DNA of 32,107 bases from Candidatus Avanaerovorax faecigallinarum (GTDB taxonomy: Bacteria > Bacillota > Clostridia > Peptostreptococcales > Anaerovoracaceae). Positions 22,412 through 30,009 of this stretch are shown here, piece by piece; the first letter of the stretch is position 1, and each line of letters begins with the position of its first letter. The position numbers and the translations under genes were made by a program. The notes below the pieces were generated by a model that made no database searches, was not told the DNA's origin, and saw nothing but the letters and a program-made list of their open reading frames with translations. The DNA is taken from positions 1 to 32,107 of the forward strand of contig DXHZ01000081.1 in assembly GCA_019113145.1 (NCBI GenBank). Direction: 5' to 3'.

Positions 22412-23550
22412 TTTAACACACCTCCCGGCAGATATTCCATGAGTTTTCTGTATTTCAGCCTTTCCGGAGGATTTTTCTGCGCCTGCACCGAATATCCCTC
22501 TTCTATCAAAGCGTTTACCCTGTCCGCCAGGTCTTCCGGGTCAAAGTTTTCACTTTCCGCAGCTTTTCCGTAAAGGAGCAGAACGTCTACGTCGTACTCC
22601 TCCTGATCCTCCGCGCAGCCGTTTATGAGATCCATATTTATGGCAAAGCCTATGGCACCGGACTTTTCACTTCTTCGCTTGCCCATTTTGTCGAGAAGCT
22701 CATCGTATCTTCCTCCCGACAGAACTCCTGACGGTATGCCTTCTATGTAACCCCTGAACATCACTCCGTTGTAGTAGCTCATGTCGTTTACCAGGGAGAA
22801 ATCCAGGTGTACGCCGTCGGCTCCCTGGGCCTGCAGAATTCTGCATATGGTCTCAAGCTCATCAAGGGCCTCATCCATCGTATCGTTTAATGACGATCCG
22901 CGAAGCGCCTCTATTACGCTTTCCGGCGAACCGTATGTGGATGCAAGAGCTATGGCCGTCTCTCTCAGCTTGTCCCCCGTTCCGATGCTGTCAAAGAGCG
23001 TTCTTATGCCGTGGACGTTTTTCTTTCTGAGAAGGGAAAGGAACATTTCCTCGTGCTTCGGCCTCAGCTCAAGCTCCTGCAAAAATCCCCTTATAAGGCC
23101 CATGTGAGAAACGTCCAGAATGTATCTGCTTTCTCCCAGAGCCTCAAGGCTTGCCGCCGCAAGCATCAGCACCTCCGCCGTCTGGTACACGTCCAGATCG
23201 CCGATACATTCCAGGCCCGTCTGCATTATCTCTTTATACGTTCTGGTGTTTCTCGACGTTCTGTATATGTTCTCGCTGTAGTAGACCTTTTTCACTTCCC
23301 CGGGTACATCGATATAGTTCTTCACTATGGAAAGGGTCACGTCCGGCTTCAAAGCCAGCAGCCTTCCGTTGGTGTCCGTAAATGTTATAATCTTGTCCCC
23401 CGCCAGAAAATCCTTATTCTCCGCATAAAGGTCGTATTCCTCGAACTTGTTCATCTTATAGTGAACGTATCCGAAATGCTCGTAGATGTGTCTGAGGCTC
23501 AGCTGTCTCATATCTTCTTTCGTAAGTGTCTGATCAAATCTGAATTTCAT
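22408..23550 (-). CDS. hisZ: ATP phosphoribosyltransferase regulatory subunit
   Basis: Histidyl-tRNA synthetase paralogue that binds histidine and controls the short HisG; 380 aa. Class II synthetase-like core: FVHYKMNKFEEYDLYAENKDFL region, KIITFTDTNGRLLALKPDVTLSIVKNY (motif 2-like), IYRTSRNTRTYKEIMQTGLECIGD, and PSGVLSGGRYDELLDKMGKR (motif 3-like). The anticodon-binding domain of true HisRS is reduced. First gene of the operon, ATG 23550, with a 350-nt untranslated leader upstream. Confidence 0.95.
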   Translation of the reverse strand: MKFRFDQTLTKEDMRQLSLRHIYEHFGYVHYKMNKFEEYDLYAENKDFLAGDKIITFTDTNGRLLALKPDVTLSIVKNYIDVPGEVKKVYYSENIYRTSRNTRTYKEIMQTGLECIGDLDVYQTAEVLMLAAASLEALGESRYILDVSHMGLIRGFLQELELRPKHEEMFLSLLRKKNVHGIRTLFDSIGTGDKLRETAIALASTYGSPESVIEALRGSSLNDTMDEALDELETICRILQAQGADGVHLDFSLVNDMSYYNGVMFRGYIEGIPSGVLSGGRYDELLDKMGKRRSEKSGAIGFAINMDLINGCAEDQEEYDVDVLLLYGKAAESENFDPEDLADRVNALIEEGYSVQAQKNPPERLKYRKLMEYLPGGVLK

Positions 23551-23583
23551 TTAGTCCGCCTTCGTTTCAGTTTACTTTTTCGC

Positions 23584-23638
23584 CTGCTTTGCAGTCTATA
23601 TTTCAGCTGCTTTCATCTGCTTACTTTATATCTGCTTT
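23584..23638 (-). repeat. Four AAGCAG motifs between the his leader terminator and hisZ
   Basis: On the minus strand AAGCAG occurs four times; its plus-strand complement CTGCTT starts at 23584, 23607, 23617 and 23632. They lie in the untranslated RNA just before hisZ, downstream of the leader terminator, and share the AAGC core of the ladder at the start of the same RNA. Confidence 0.6.
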
Positions 23639-23692
23639 ATTACTCTACCACGTTAAAGCGATAAAGTAAAGGCCTATCCCTCAAAAAAACAA

Positions 23693-23778
23693 CAAAAAAA
23701 TAATACCGGATGTTTCTTTTTTTCGGCCTCGCTCTCTATCAACCACAATCGCTAAACCTTCAAAACATCCGGTATTAT
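23693..23778 (-). terminator. Long-loop intrinsic terminator in the his leader (attenuator candidate)
   Basis: On the minus strand a 16-bp perfect stem (arms 23763-23778 and 23700-23715, core ACCGGATGTTT / AAACATCCGGT) closes a loop of 47 nt and is followed by TTTTTTTG. It lies about 125 nt after the predicted transcription start and 140 nt before hisZ. A stop inside the leader implies conditional read-through. No T-box sequence (AGGGTGGNACCGCG) and no His-rich leader peptide is present. Confidence 0.75.
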
Positions 23779-23867
23779 CTCTTCTGATTTAACTCTGTCA
23801 CTTCTGGTGGACTCACCTCTTTCTTGGGTTACGACTCTCACATCGCAACTTCATCTTCAGCGAACCT

Positions 23868-23901
23868 GCTTCGTCGCTTACGCTTCTTTGCTTCCTCGCT
23901 T
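23868..23901 (-). promoter_or_regulatory. AAGC ladder at the start of the his leader RNA
   Basis: Five AAGC motifs on the minus strand, with plus-strand GCTT starting at 23868, 23876, 23882, 23890 and 23898 (spacing 8, 6, 8, 8). The first is within a few nt of the predicted +1. The two segments AAGCGAGGAAGC and AAGCGACGAAGC are direct repeats. Regular short motifs in single-stranded RNA resemble TRAP or HutP target arrays, but with another motif and period; protein binding is inference. Confidence 0.6.
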
Positions 23902-23910
23902 CTTGAGTAT

Positions 23911-23938
23911 ATTATAACCCATCATAATAGTTTGTCAA
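23911..23938 (-). promoter_or_regulatory. Promoter of the his operon
   Basis: Minus strand TTGACA (23933-23938), 16 nt, TATAAT (23911-23916): both hexamers are consensus. It is strong on paper, fitting control after initiation in the leader. Confidence 0.88.
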
Positions 23939-24032
23939 TACTATTTTTTGAAAAATTTCAGTTATTTTTGCAAGGTGGCGCTGCTCGGCTTTGTATGGGG
24001 CGTGCTCGACTTTTAAGGCGAAATTTGAAAAT

Positions 24033-24201
24033 AAGTCGAACGGTTTTTCGACATCAAAGCCTGAAAACGGCTTCAAGGTCGAACATATTTGCTATTTTCA
24101 ACAGGTTTATGTCTAAAAAGTTCGACCTAAGGCCCCAAATCTCCATTTTTTGTCGAAAAACCGTTCGACCTCATTACGAAAAAACGTGGTCTTTGTCGAA
24201 C
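24033..24201. repeat. Intergenic folded element, copy D (GTCGAAC core) with a 19-bp inverted repeat
   Basis: First dyad at 24033-24053 (GTCGAA-N6-TTCGAC), AGGTCGAAC (24076-24084), GTTCGACCT (24120-24128), second dyad at 24151-24171 containing TGTCGAAAAACCGTTCGAC, and anchor GGTCTTTGTCGAAC (24188-24201). The first dyad is the exact reverse complement of the second over 19 bp, each dyad can also fold on itself, and the inner pair matches over 9 bp. Flanking AAGGCGAAATTTGA (24015-24028) occurs again inside the element at 11567-11725. It lies between the fbp terminator and the his promoter, with no gene. Confidence 0.85.
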
Positions 24202-24235
24202 TATTCCTTAAAACCAATGAAAAATCGCATTCACA

Positions 24236-24277
24236 CAAAACGCGCTGCCCCTGAAACCAATCTCAGGGCGCAGCGCG
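24236..24277 (-). terminator. Intrinsic terminator of fbp
   Basis: Minus strand CGCGCTGCGCCCTGA (24263-24277), 8-nt loop, TCAGGGGCAGCGCG (24241-24254), then TTTTGTG; one bulged base. It is 7 nt after the fbp stop. Confidence 0.9.
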
Positions 24278-24283
24278 CTTTCG

Positions 24284-26239
24284 TTATTCTCTTTCTTTTT
24301 CTTTTATCTTGCCCTTGCGGTAGGCATCGACCAGTTCCTTGACTCTCTCCGCCTGCTCCGTCAGCTCCGCTCCCTTGTCGGTGTCTATTATAAGAAGTCT
24401 TTCAGGCAGGGTTTCCACGGTGGTGACTACCGGGCTTGAGAATTCCTGAGTGCCGTCTGGTTTCAGAGGCTTGTACGGCTTGTGGGCAGCCAGAGCCATG
24501 AACCGGGAATTGAAAATGAATGTATATCCCGCAATACCGGTCTGCTTCTGGTAGGCCTTTGAGATTCCGCCGTCTATTACGTAGAGGAGGCCGCCGCCTT
24601 TGATAGGGCTTTCGCCGTCCTTTATCTTAACGGGAACGTGACCGTTTAATATCTTTCCTCTGTTCGGATCCAGACCGAACTCTCTGAGTATCTTCTCGCA
24701 CGGACCTCTTTCCTTGATCAGCTTGTAGTAAGGTCTTACCGGCTCCTTGTGGGCGGCTTTGTCGGCGATGAAAAGCCGTTCGAAGGTGGTCATCTTCTCC
24801 TTTCCGAAGAGAGGAGAATCCTTTGCGAGCCACAGGTACCACATTATGTCGCCGCTTTTACCGTAGCGAAGAACCTCTTCAGGGGAGAAATATGACCTCC
24901 TCACCTGGGCGTCCAGGTGATCCATAAGTTCCTTACCCCTGAACTTCCCTCCGTTTATCTCCACCTCGATGAATTCCCCGTTTTCGTCCATCGGAATGCA
25001 GCCGTGATACAGGAGATTGCCGTTGACCTTCGTGTATAAAGCGCCGTGGCTGAAAAGAAACTTTATGTGCCTCTGAAGTTTTTCAGAATTCAGGATCGAT
25101 GCCTGAAGTGAATTCATTACCTCAAGCTCGTCCGCCGTAAACTCGTAAGGGTTTTCAGGGTCCACCGTCGGAAGATTGGTGTCCATAAGGTCGTACTTCA
25201 CGCCGTCGATAACTATGGTCTTATCCTCGAAGTTTATCTTGTCAAGCAGCAGCCTGTTGTCAAGGTGATATTCCGGATGCGCCAGGATTATCTGCCCTTC
25301 GGCTTTGAACTGGCATACGGCTATAGCCTTATGCATCTTGGCGGCAAGGCTTTCGTCCACGGGATCAAATTTATTCTTATCGAGAATATGTGGGGCAAAC
25401 TTGGTGCACGGGTCGTCGGCGTAGGTGTTTGCCGCAAAGGTTGCAAGACGCCTCAGGTTCACTCCGTACCCCACTTCCAGCATGTCGAAGTTGTTATAGC
25501 TTATATTCATCCTGACGATGTTGGCTATGCACGCCAGATTACCCGCGGCAGCTCCCATCCATACTACGTCGTGGTTTCCCCACTGGAAGTCCACGTCGTG
25601 AAAATCCATAAGGTAGTCCATTATAGAGTCGGGATGAGCTCCTCTGTCGAATATGTCGCCTATGATGTGAAGCTGATCCACCGCCAGTCTGCTTGTAGCC
25701 TCAGCCATTTCACATATGAAGGTCTCGGCCATGCCGTTATAGACGATGGTGTTTATGATTTCGCTGTAATAGTGAGCGCGGTTCTCCTCGTCATCGGCGT
25801 GAAGCAGCTCGTCCATAGCGTAGTCAAGGTACTTCGGAAGTCTTCTTCTTACTTTTGATCTGGTGTACTTGGTGGAAACGGATTTGCATATCGTAACTAA
25901 GCGATATAACACGTTTACGCACCATTTGTCAAAGTCTGTCTCGCTTTTCTTTCTTCGCTTTATCTCAGCCTCAGGATTATAAATAAGTGCAGCGAGGTCG
26001 TCTCTGTCCTCTTCACTCAAAATCCCGCCGTAATGCTCGTCAATCTTACTCTTTATGGTTCCGGAAGCACTCTTTATCATGTGGATAAAAGCCTCGTGCT
26101 CTCCGTGAAGATCGCTCAGGAAATATTCCGTGCCCTTTGGCAGGGCGAGAATGGCCTGAAGGTTTATATATTCTGCGGCTGCCGCCCTTATGTTTGGATA
26201 GTCCTTGGACAGGAGCTCCAGATATTTCAGATCTGCCAT
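24284..26239 (-). CDS. fbp: Fructose-1,6-bisphosphatase, class III
   Basis: Gluconeogenic phosphatase, 651 aa, the class III type of Firmicutes (metallophosphoesterase fold, Mn2+ dependent). Metal-site segments are YFLSDLHGEHEAFIHMIK (D-x-H), LHIIGDIFDRGAHPDSIMDYLMD (GD-x-x-DRG), FQWGNHDVVWMGAAAGN (GNHD), then ILAHPEYHLDNRLL, FLFSHGALYTKVNG and GKILNGHVPVKIKDGESPIKGGGLLYVIDGG. ATG 26239 follows GAGGAGTAGAAA. It starts 3 nt after murA, so the two are cotranscribed; the pairing links gluconeogenesis with UDP-GlcNAc use only loosely. Confidence 0.97.
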   Translation of the reverse strand: MADLKYLELLSKDYPNIRAAAAEYINLQAILALPKGTEYFLSDLHGEHEAFIHMIKSASGTIKSKIDEHYGGILSEEDRDDLAALIYNPEAEIKRRKKSETDFDKWCVNVLYRLVTICKSVSTKYTRSKVRRRLPKYLDYAMDELLHADDEENRAHYYSEIINTIVYNGMAETFICEMAEATSRLAVDQLHIIGDIFDRGAHPDSIMDYLMDFHDVDFQWGNHDVVWMGAAAGNLACIANIVRMNISYNNFDMLEVGYGVNLRRLATFAANTYADDPCTKFAPHILDKNKFDPVDESLAAKMHKAIAVCQFKAEGQIILAHPEYHLDNRLLLDKINFEDKTIVIDGVKYDLMDTNLPTVDPENPYEFTADELEVMNSLQASILNSEKLQRHIKFLFSHGALYTKVNGNLLYHGCIPMDENGEFIEVEINGGKFRGKELMDHLDAQVRRSYFSPEEVLRYGKSGDIMWYLWLAKDSPLFGKEKMTTFERLFIADKAAHKEPVRPYYKLIKERGPCEKILREFGLDPNRGKILNGHVPVKIKDGESPIKGGGLLYVIDGGISKAYQKQTGIAGYTFIFNSRFMALAAHKPYKPLKPDGTQEFSSPVVTTVETLPERLLIIDTDKGAELTEQAERVKELVDAYRKGKIKEKERE

Positions 26240-26242
26240 TTT

Positions 26243-27511
26243 CTACTCCTCAACGCGCATTATGTTAGCGCCGATTGCTCTGAACTTTTCAGTGAACTTT
26301 TCGTATCCGCGTTCTATATGATATATCTCGGAAATCTCGGTAGTGCCGCTGGCAACAAGTCCCGCAAGAACCAGAGCCGCTCCGGCTCTTAAATCCGTGG
26401 CGATTACCTGGGCTCCCTCAAGGTTCTTGCAGCCCTGCACTACTGCCTTGTTGCCTTCCGTCATGATATTGGCGCCCATTCTGTTAAGCTCCGCAACATG
26501 CATAAGCCTGTTCTCAAATACGGTCTCTATAACCGTACTGGAGCCTTCAACAGTTGTAAGAAAGCTCATGAACGGAGACTGTATATCGGTAGGAAATCCG
26601 GGATAAGGAAGCGTTTTCAGATCGACTGCCGTCAGCTTTCTGTCTCCTGATGCATCCACATAAAGTCCCTCGTCCGTAAGTTCTACAGTTACACCGCTTT
26701 CGCGAAGCTTTGCTGTAATAGGCTTTACGTGGTCAGGCACCATGTTTTTCAGAAGAAGGGTTCCTCTGGTTATGGCCCCTGCCAGCATGTACGTTCCCGC
26801 TTCAATCCTGTCCGGAATAACCGTATGACTGGCGCCGTGGACTCTCTCTACGCCTTCTATTTTAATGGTGTCAGTTCCCGCGCCCTTGATCCTTGCTCCC
26901 ATTTTGTTCAGGAAGTTGGCAAGGTCAACTATTTCCGGCTCCTCAGCAGCGTTTTCAATGTATGTAGTGCCGTTTGCAAGAACCGCCGCAGCCATGATGT
27001 TTTCCGTGGCTCCTACACTCGGGAAATCCAGATAGATGCTTTCTCCCTTAAGTCCGCCCTCCGGTGATATGGCTTCTATGAAATTGTCCTTTACTATTAT
27101 CTCCGCTCCCAGGGCTTCGAATCCCTTGAGATGAAGGTCTATGGGTCTTGCGCCTATGGTACATCCGCCCGGCATGTAAACCTTGGCCCTTCCGCACCTT
27201 CCCAGAAGTGACCCCATAATCAGAAACGATGCTCTCATTCTGGACACGAGATCATAGTCTGCCTCGCACTTTTCTATTTTTTTCATATTTACGGCAAGGA
27301 CGCCGTCATTTTCAGCTTTTATTTCTCCCCCGAGAGACTTCAGGATGTCTTTCATCACATCAACGTCTCTCAGCTGCGGTACATCGCTTATCCGGCATTC
27401 CTCGTCTGACAGTATGGTAGCCGCCATAAGTGGCAGCACTGCATTCTTTGCTCCGCTTATTACGACCTCGCCGTTCAGCGGCCCGCTCTTCTGAACTAAA
27501 AACTTTGCCAT
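26243..27511 (-). CDS. murA: UDP-N-acetylglucosamine 1-carboxyvinyltransferase
   Basis: First committed step of peptidoglycan synthesis: transfers enolpyruvate from PEP to UDP-GlcNAc. With ATG 27511 (behind GGAGGGGAAA) it is 422 aa and begins [27 protein letters not shown], as in the family. Active-site Cys117 lies in [18 protein letters not shown], so it is the fosfomycin-sensitive Cys type, not the Asp type. Others are [18 protein letters not shown] and [22 protein letters not shown]. The abrB terminator stands upstream; a separate promoter in the 38 nt between is not clear, so read-through from abrB is possible. Confidence 0.96.
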   Translation of the reverse strand: MAKFLVQKSGPLNGEVVISGAKNAVLPLMAATILSDEECRISDVPQLRDVDVMKDILKSLGGEIKAENDGVLAVNMKKIEKCEADYDLVSRMRASFLIMGSLLGRCGRAKVYMPGGCTIGARPIDLHLKGFEALGAEIIVKDNFIEAISPEGGLKGESIYLDFPSVGATENIMAAAVLANGTTYIENAAEEPEIVDLANFLNKMGARIKGAGTDTIKIEGVERVHGASHTVIPDRIEAGTYMLAGAITRGTLLLKNMVPDHVKPITAKLRESGVTVELTDEGLYVDASGDRKLTAVDLKTLPYPGFPTDIQSPFMSFLTTVEGSSTVIETVFENRLMHVAELNRMGANIMTEGNKAVVQGCKNLEGAQVIATDLRAGAALVLAGLVASGTTEISEIYHIERGYEKFTEKFRAIGANIMRVEE

Positions 27512-27545
27512 TTTCCCCTCCGCCATTCTGCGTTTTTTATCTACG

Positions 27546-27582
27546 AACAAAAAAGCCTGTCACATCAAGTTTCAGGCTTTTT
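27546..27582. terminator. Bidirectional-looking terminator between abrB and murA
   Basis: AAAAAGCCTG (27550-27559) and CAGGCTTTTT (27573-27582) form a 10-bp stem with T-runs on both sides. It lies 4 nt after the abrB stop, so it acts at least on abrB transcripts. Confidence 0.85.
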
Positions 27583-27586
27583 ATGA

Positions 27587-27829
27587 TTAAAGGTTTTTCA
27601 TTTCATCGATACAGTTTCTGCATACCGGCTTTCCGTGAACCAGAGTCACGCCGTCAGCCTCACCGCAAAAAATGCAGGCAGGCTCGTATTTCTTAAGCAT
27701 TATAAACTGTCCGTCAACGAACACTTCCAGTGAGTCGTCAGTGTTTATTCCGAGATTTCTTCTTAGTTCAATAGGGATTACTACTCTTCCGAGAGAGTCT
27801 ACCGGCCGTACGATTCCTGTCGCTTTCAT
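27587..27829 (-). CDS. AbrB family transition-state regulator with C-terminal zinc-finger-like Cys motif
   Basis: Swapped-hairpin DNA-binding protein, 80 aa. Residues 1-48 match AbrB/SpoVT: GIVRPVDSLGRVVIPIELRRNLGINTDDSLEVFVDG. The tail has two CxxC pairs, Cys52/55 and Cys70/73, likely a zinc ribbon; B. subtilis AbrB lacks a full set of this kind. ATG 27829 follows AAGGAGG. It is in the conserved neighbourhood of tmk, holB, ricT and the yabB-like methyltransferase, as in Bacillus, which supports AbrB identity. Confidence 0.92.
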   Translation of the reverse strand: MKATGIVRPVDSLGRVVIPIELRRNLGINTDDSLEVFVDGQFIMLKKYEPACIFCGEADGVTLVHGKPVCRNCIDEMKNL

Positions 27830-27869
27830 AATGGGTCCTCCTTTTTAAATACCGTTCATATCTTTCAGA

Positions 27870-27883
27870 GCAGCTTCAGCTGC
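27870..27883. promoter_or_regulatory. Palindrome upstream of abrB
   Basis: GCAGCTTCAGCTGC: 6-bp arms and a 2-nt centre, between the upstream stop and the abrB ribosome-binding site. No T-run follows, so an operator (perhaps autoregulatory) is likelier than a terminator. Confidence 0.4.
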
Positions 27884-27890
27884 CTGCAAT

Positions 27891-28229
27891 CTATTTTTCT
27901 TTCTTCTTATCGTCCTTTTTTCTGGCAAAAGACATAGCCATTCCCACTGTTTTAGCTATGTTGGAAAGAGCTGCAATGATGTTCTCTTCACCCTTCACCG
28001 CCTTGGCAAAGCTGCCCAGCGCCTCTATTACGTCATCGGCAAGCCCGTCGGCGGCCTTAGCCTTCTCGGCTACTATGCCCGACACAACAGCTGTGTCTTC
28101 CAGCACACGATTGGTGCTTTTAACCGTTGCGATAAGATTCTTCACCAGTACTATCAGATAAATCACCAGCACAAGCGCTGCAGCGAGCACCAGATAAATA
28201 AGCAGAGTCTTAATATCTATGGTTATCAT
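27891..28229 (-). CDS. Small membrane-anchored protein, DUF948-like
   Basis: 112 aa. One N-terminal membrane helix (about 8-30, LLIYLVLAAALVLVIYLIVLVKNL), then a heptad-like helical region (about 33-95: VKSTNRVLEDTAVVSGIVAEKAKAADGLADDVIEAL) and a very basic/acidic tail (ARKKDDKKKEK). This layout matches DUF948-type proteins with a cytoplasmic amphipathic helix. ATG 28229 follows AAAGGAGGAGC. It has its own promoter at 28268-28296. It takes the position held in Bacillus by yazA and rsmI between yabB and abrB. Function unknown. Confidence 0.75.
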   Translation of the reverse strand: MITIDIKTLLIYLVLAAALVLVIYLIVLVKNLIATVKSTNRVLEDTAVVSGIVAEKAKAADGLADDVIEALGSFAKAVKGEENIIAALSNIAKTVGMAMSFARKKDDKKKEK

Positions 28230-28250
28230 CTTGCTCCTCCTTTATGGCTA

Positions 28251-28296
28251 AATCCATTCCATGGATTATTATAACCGTATTCCCAAATAATAACAA
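28251..28296 (-). promoter_or_regulatory. Promoter of the DUF948-like gene with a dyad at the start site
   Basis: Minus strand TTGTTA (28291-28296), 17 nt, TATAAT (28268-28273). The inverted repeat AATCCAT-TCC-ATGGATT (28251-28267) lies immediately downstream of the -10, across the expected +1, an operator position. Confidence 0.7.
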
Positions 28297-28317
28297 CTAT
28301 TTTTTACCTTGTTCGTT

Positions 28318-29049
28318 CTACGTATCGTAGCAGCGCAGCATTTCTTCTGTAAAACTTCCGTCCGTATTTCTCACTGCAAAGGGCGACAGTACTTTAAGGT
28401 CTCTGCCTCCGTTTTTCACGCATTTAACCAGGAGCAGATTTGGCTTTTCCCCCGGTTTTCCTGAAATAAATGTCATTTCTCTGGGCTCAAGTCTGTTTTC
28501 CCTGCACCCCTGGCAGATGTCAACGATACGGCCCGGTCTGTGAATCATATAGAATTCTCCTTTATCCTTCAGCATAAAGGATGCCGCTTTCAGGAAATCA
28601 TCTAAAGTCCCCAGAATCTCGTGGCGCGCTATAGCCTTTGCGCTGTTTCCGCTTTCGATACCTTCTCCTTCTGCTGTATACGGCGGATTGGAGGTTACTA
28701 TATCAAATTCTGCGCCGTACTCAAGGCTGACGTCTCTTACATTTCCGAGGACAAATGAAATCCTGTCATCCAGGCCGTTCTCCCTGCGGTTTTTTTCTGC
28801 AAGGTCAAAGGAGTGTTTCTGAACCTCTATACCCATTATTCTGCCCGCCCCGGTTTTCTGAGACAGAATGAGGGGTACAATTCCTGTTCCCGTTCCAAGG
28901 TCTGCTATTGCGCAGTCCCTCCTATGGGCCATGGTGCTGCCTGCGGCTTCATGAGCGAGAATCACAGCATCCGTTCCGTAACAGAATTCATCGGGGTCCT
29001 GGCATATTACGATGTCATTAAAACCTGTCCTGTCATACCTGAGAGCCAT
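28318..29049 (-). CDS. tRNA1(Val) adenine-N6 methyltransferase-like (TrmN6/YfiC, YabB) protein
   Basis: SAM-dependent N6-adenine methyltransferase, 243 aa. SAM motif I is IADLGTGTGIVPLILS at 48-63, and the catalytic NPPY is at 121-124 (VTSNPPYTAEGEG). The N-terminal FCYGTDAVILAHEA is typical of TrmN6. The end (MTFISGKPGEKPNLLLVKCVKNGG) also fits. ATG 29049 is 2 nt after the ricT stop. Gene order ricT-yabB as in Bacillus; target tRNA inferred from the family only. Confidence 0.9.
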   Translation of the reverse strand: MALRYDRTGFNDIVICQDPDEFCYGTDAVILAHEAAGSTMAHRRDCAIADLGTGTGIVPLILSQKTGAGRIMGIEVQKHSFDLAEKNRRENGLDDRISFVLGNVRDVSLEYGAEFDIVTSNPPYTAEGEGIESGNSAKAIARHEILGTLDDFLKAASFMLKDKGEFYMIHRPGRIVDICQGCRENRLEPREMTFISGKPGEKPNLLLVKCVKNGGRDLKVLSPFAVRNTDGSFTEEMLRCYDT

Positions 29050-29051
29050 GA

Positions 29052-29978
29052 TTACTCCCTGATGAGCTCTTTGAGCTCGTCAATGTATTCGTCATCAACT
29101 TCCTCAAGTATATCTCTGTTTTGAGATTTCTTTCTTTTCGGGTTGAGCCTTTTTATATCGGCCTTCCCGTATGTGTAAACGTCGGCGGTAAGCTTCTCGT
29201 TTCCGTCCTCGTCTTTCTCCCCTGTGAAAAGTCTTACTTTAACTTTGCTTCCAAGTATATCTGTATCCACCACTTTCCCGAGACCGTCCGCCGTTTTAAC
29301 TTTCTCACCGTTATCAGGCAGACCCTTCTTCAGTTCCATGTAAATCTCATTTTCGTACTTCAGGCAGCACATGAGCCTTCCGCATATGCCGGAAATTTTC
29401 GTAGGATTCAGGGAAAGATCCTGCACCTTCGCCATTTTGATAGATACCGGCTGAAAGTCCGAAAGCCACGATGCGCAGCAGAGGCTTCTCCCGCAGCTTC
29501 CTATTCCCCCCAGCATCTTCGCCTCATCTCTGACGCCTATCTGCCGGAGTTCTATCCTCATTCTGAATACGCCGGCAAGGTCTTTTACCAGTTCGCGGAA
29601 GTCAACCCGTCCGTCGGCGGTGAAGTAGAATATAATCTTGTTGTTGTCAAAGGTGTACTCCACATCGGTAAGCTTCATTTCCAGATTATGCTTTTCTATC
29701 TTCTCCTGGCATAACTGCATTGCTCCTGCTTTTCTGCTTTCGTTTTCCTCGTGACGTTTCTCATCGGCCTCGGTAGCTATTCTTACTATCTTCTTCAGCG
29801 GGCAGACGATACTCTCTTCTCTGACCTCTGTAATATCCATGGTAACCGTACCGTATTCCAGACCTCTTGCCGTCTCAACGATGACATTGTCTCCGGACTT
29901 TACATTCATTACATCCTCAGGACTGAAATAGTACACTTTGCCTGCGCTCTTAAATTTAACACCGGCTACTTTTATCAT
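29052..29978 (-). CDS. ricT: PSP1/RicT (YaaT) regulatory iron-sulfur protein
   Basis: Partner of RicA and RicF in the Bacillus complex that binds [4Fe-4S] clusters and helps RNase Y-dependent mRNA maturation and sporulation signalling. 308 aa. PSP1 domain: GTVTMDITEVREESIVCPLKKIVRIATEAD. Cys-rich core: GSCGRSLCCASWLSDF ... SGICGRLMCCLKYE, the conserved ligands of the family. A basic tail follows. ATG 29978 is 5 nt after GGAGG; the in-frame TTG at 29990 overlaps that site and is unlikely. Between holB and the yabB-like gene, as in Bacillus. Confidence 0.93.
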   Translation of the reverse strand: MIKVAGVKFKSAGKVYYFSPEDVMNVKSGDNVIVETARGLEYGTVTMDITEVREESIVCPLKKIVRIATEADEKRHEENESRKAGAMQLCQEKIEKHNLEMKLTDVEYTFDNNKIIFYFTADGRVDFRELVKDLAGVFRMRIELRQIGVRDEAKMLGGIGSCGRSLCCASWLSDFQPVSIKMAKVQDLSLNPTKISGICGRLMCCLKYENEIYMELKKGLPDNGEKVKTADGLGKVVDTDILGSKVKVRLFTGEKDEDGNEKLTADVYTYGKADIKRLNPKRKKSQNRDILEEVDDEYIDELKELIRE

Positions 29979-30009
29979 AAATTCCTCCAAACGGTTTAAT
30001 ATATGCGCC

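Noticed and set aside
23793..23853. Short leader peptides in the his leader (13-codon ORFs)
   Set aside because: They contain no His codons and the first has no good ribosome-binding site, so classical attenuation by His starvation is unlikely.
23821..23900. tRNA gene in the his leader
   Set aside because: No cloverleaf, no GGTTCRANYCC T-arm and no CCA end could be found.
23551..23910. T-box riboswitch before hisZ
   Set aside because: No AGGGTGGNACCGCG antiterminator core and no recognisable Stem I; the TGGT in the loop lacks the context and would not fit the tRNA-His acceptor end.
24033..24201. CRISPR array or IS/MITE interpretation of the GTCGAAC repeats
   Set aside because: Motifs alternate in orientation and lack equal-length spacers, no cas gene is near, and no transposase or target-site duplication is visible.
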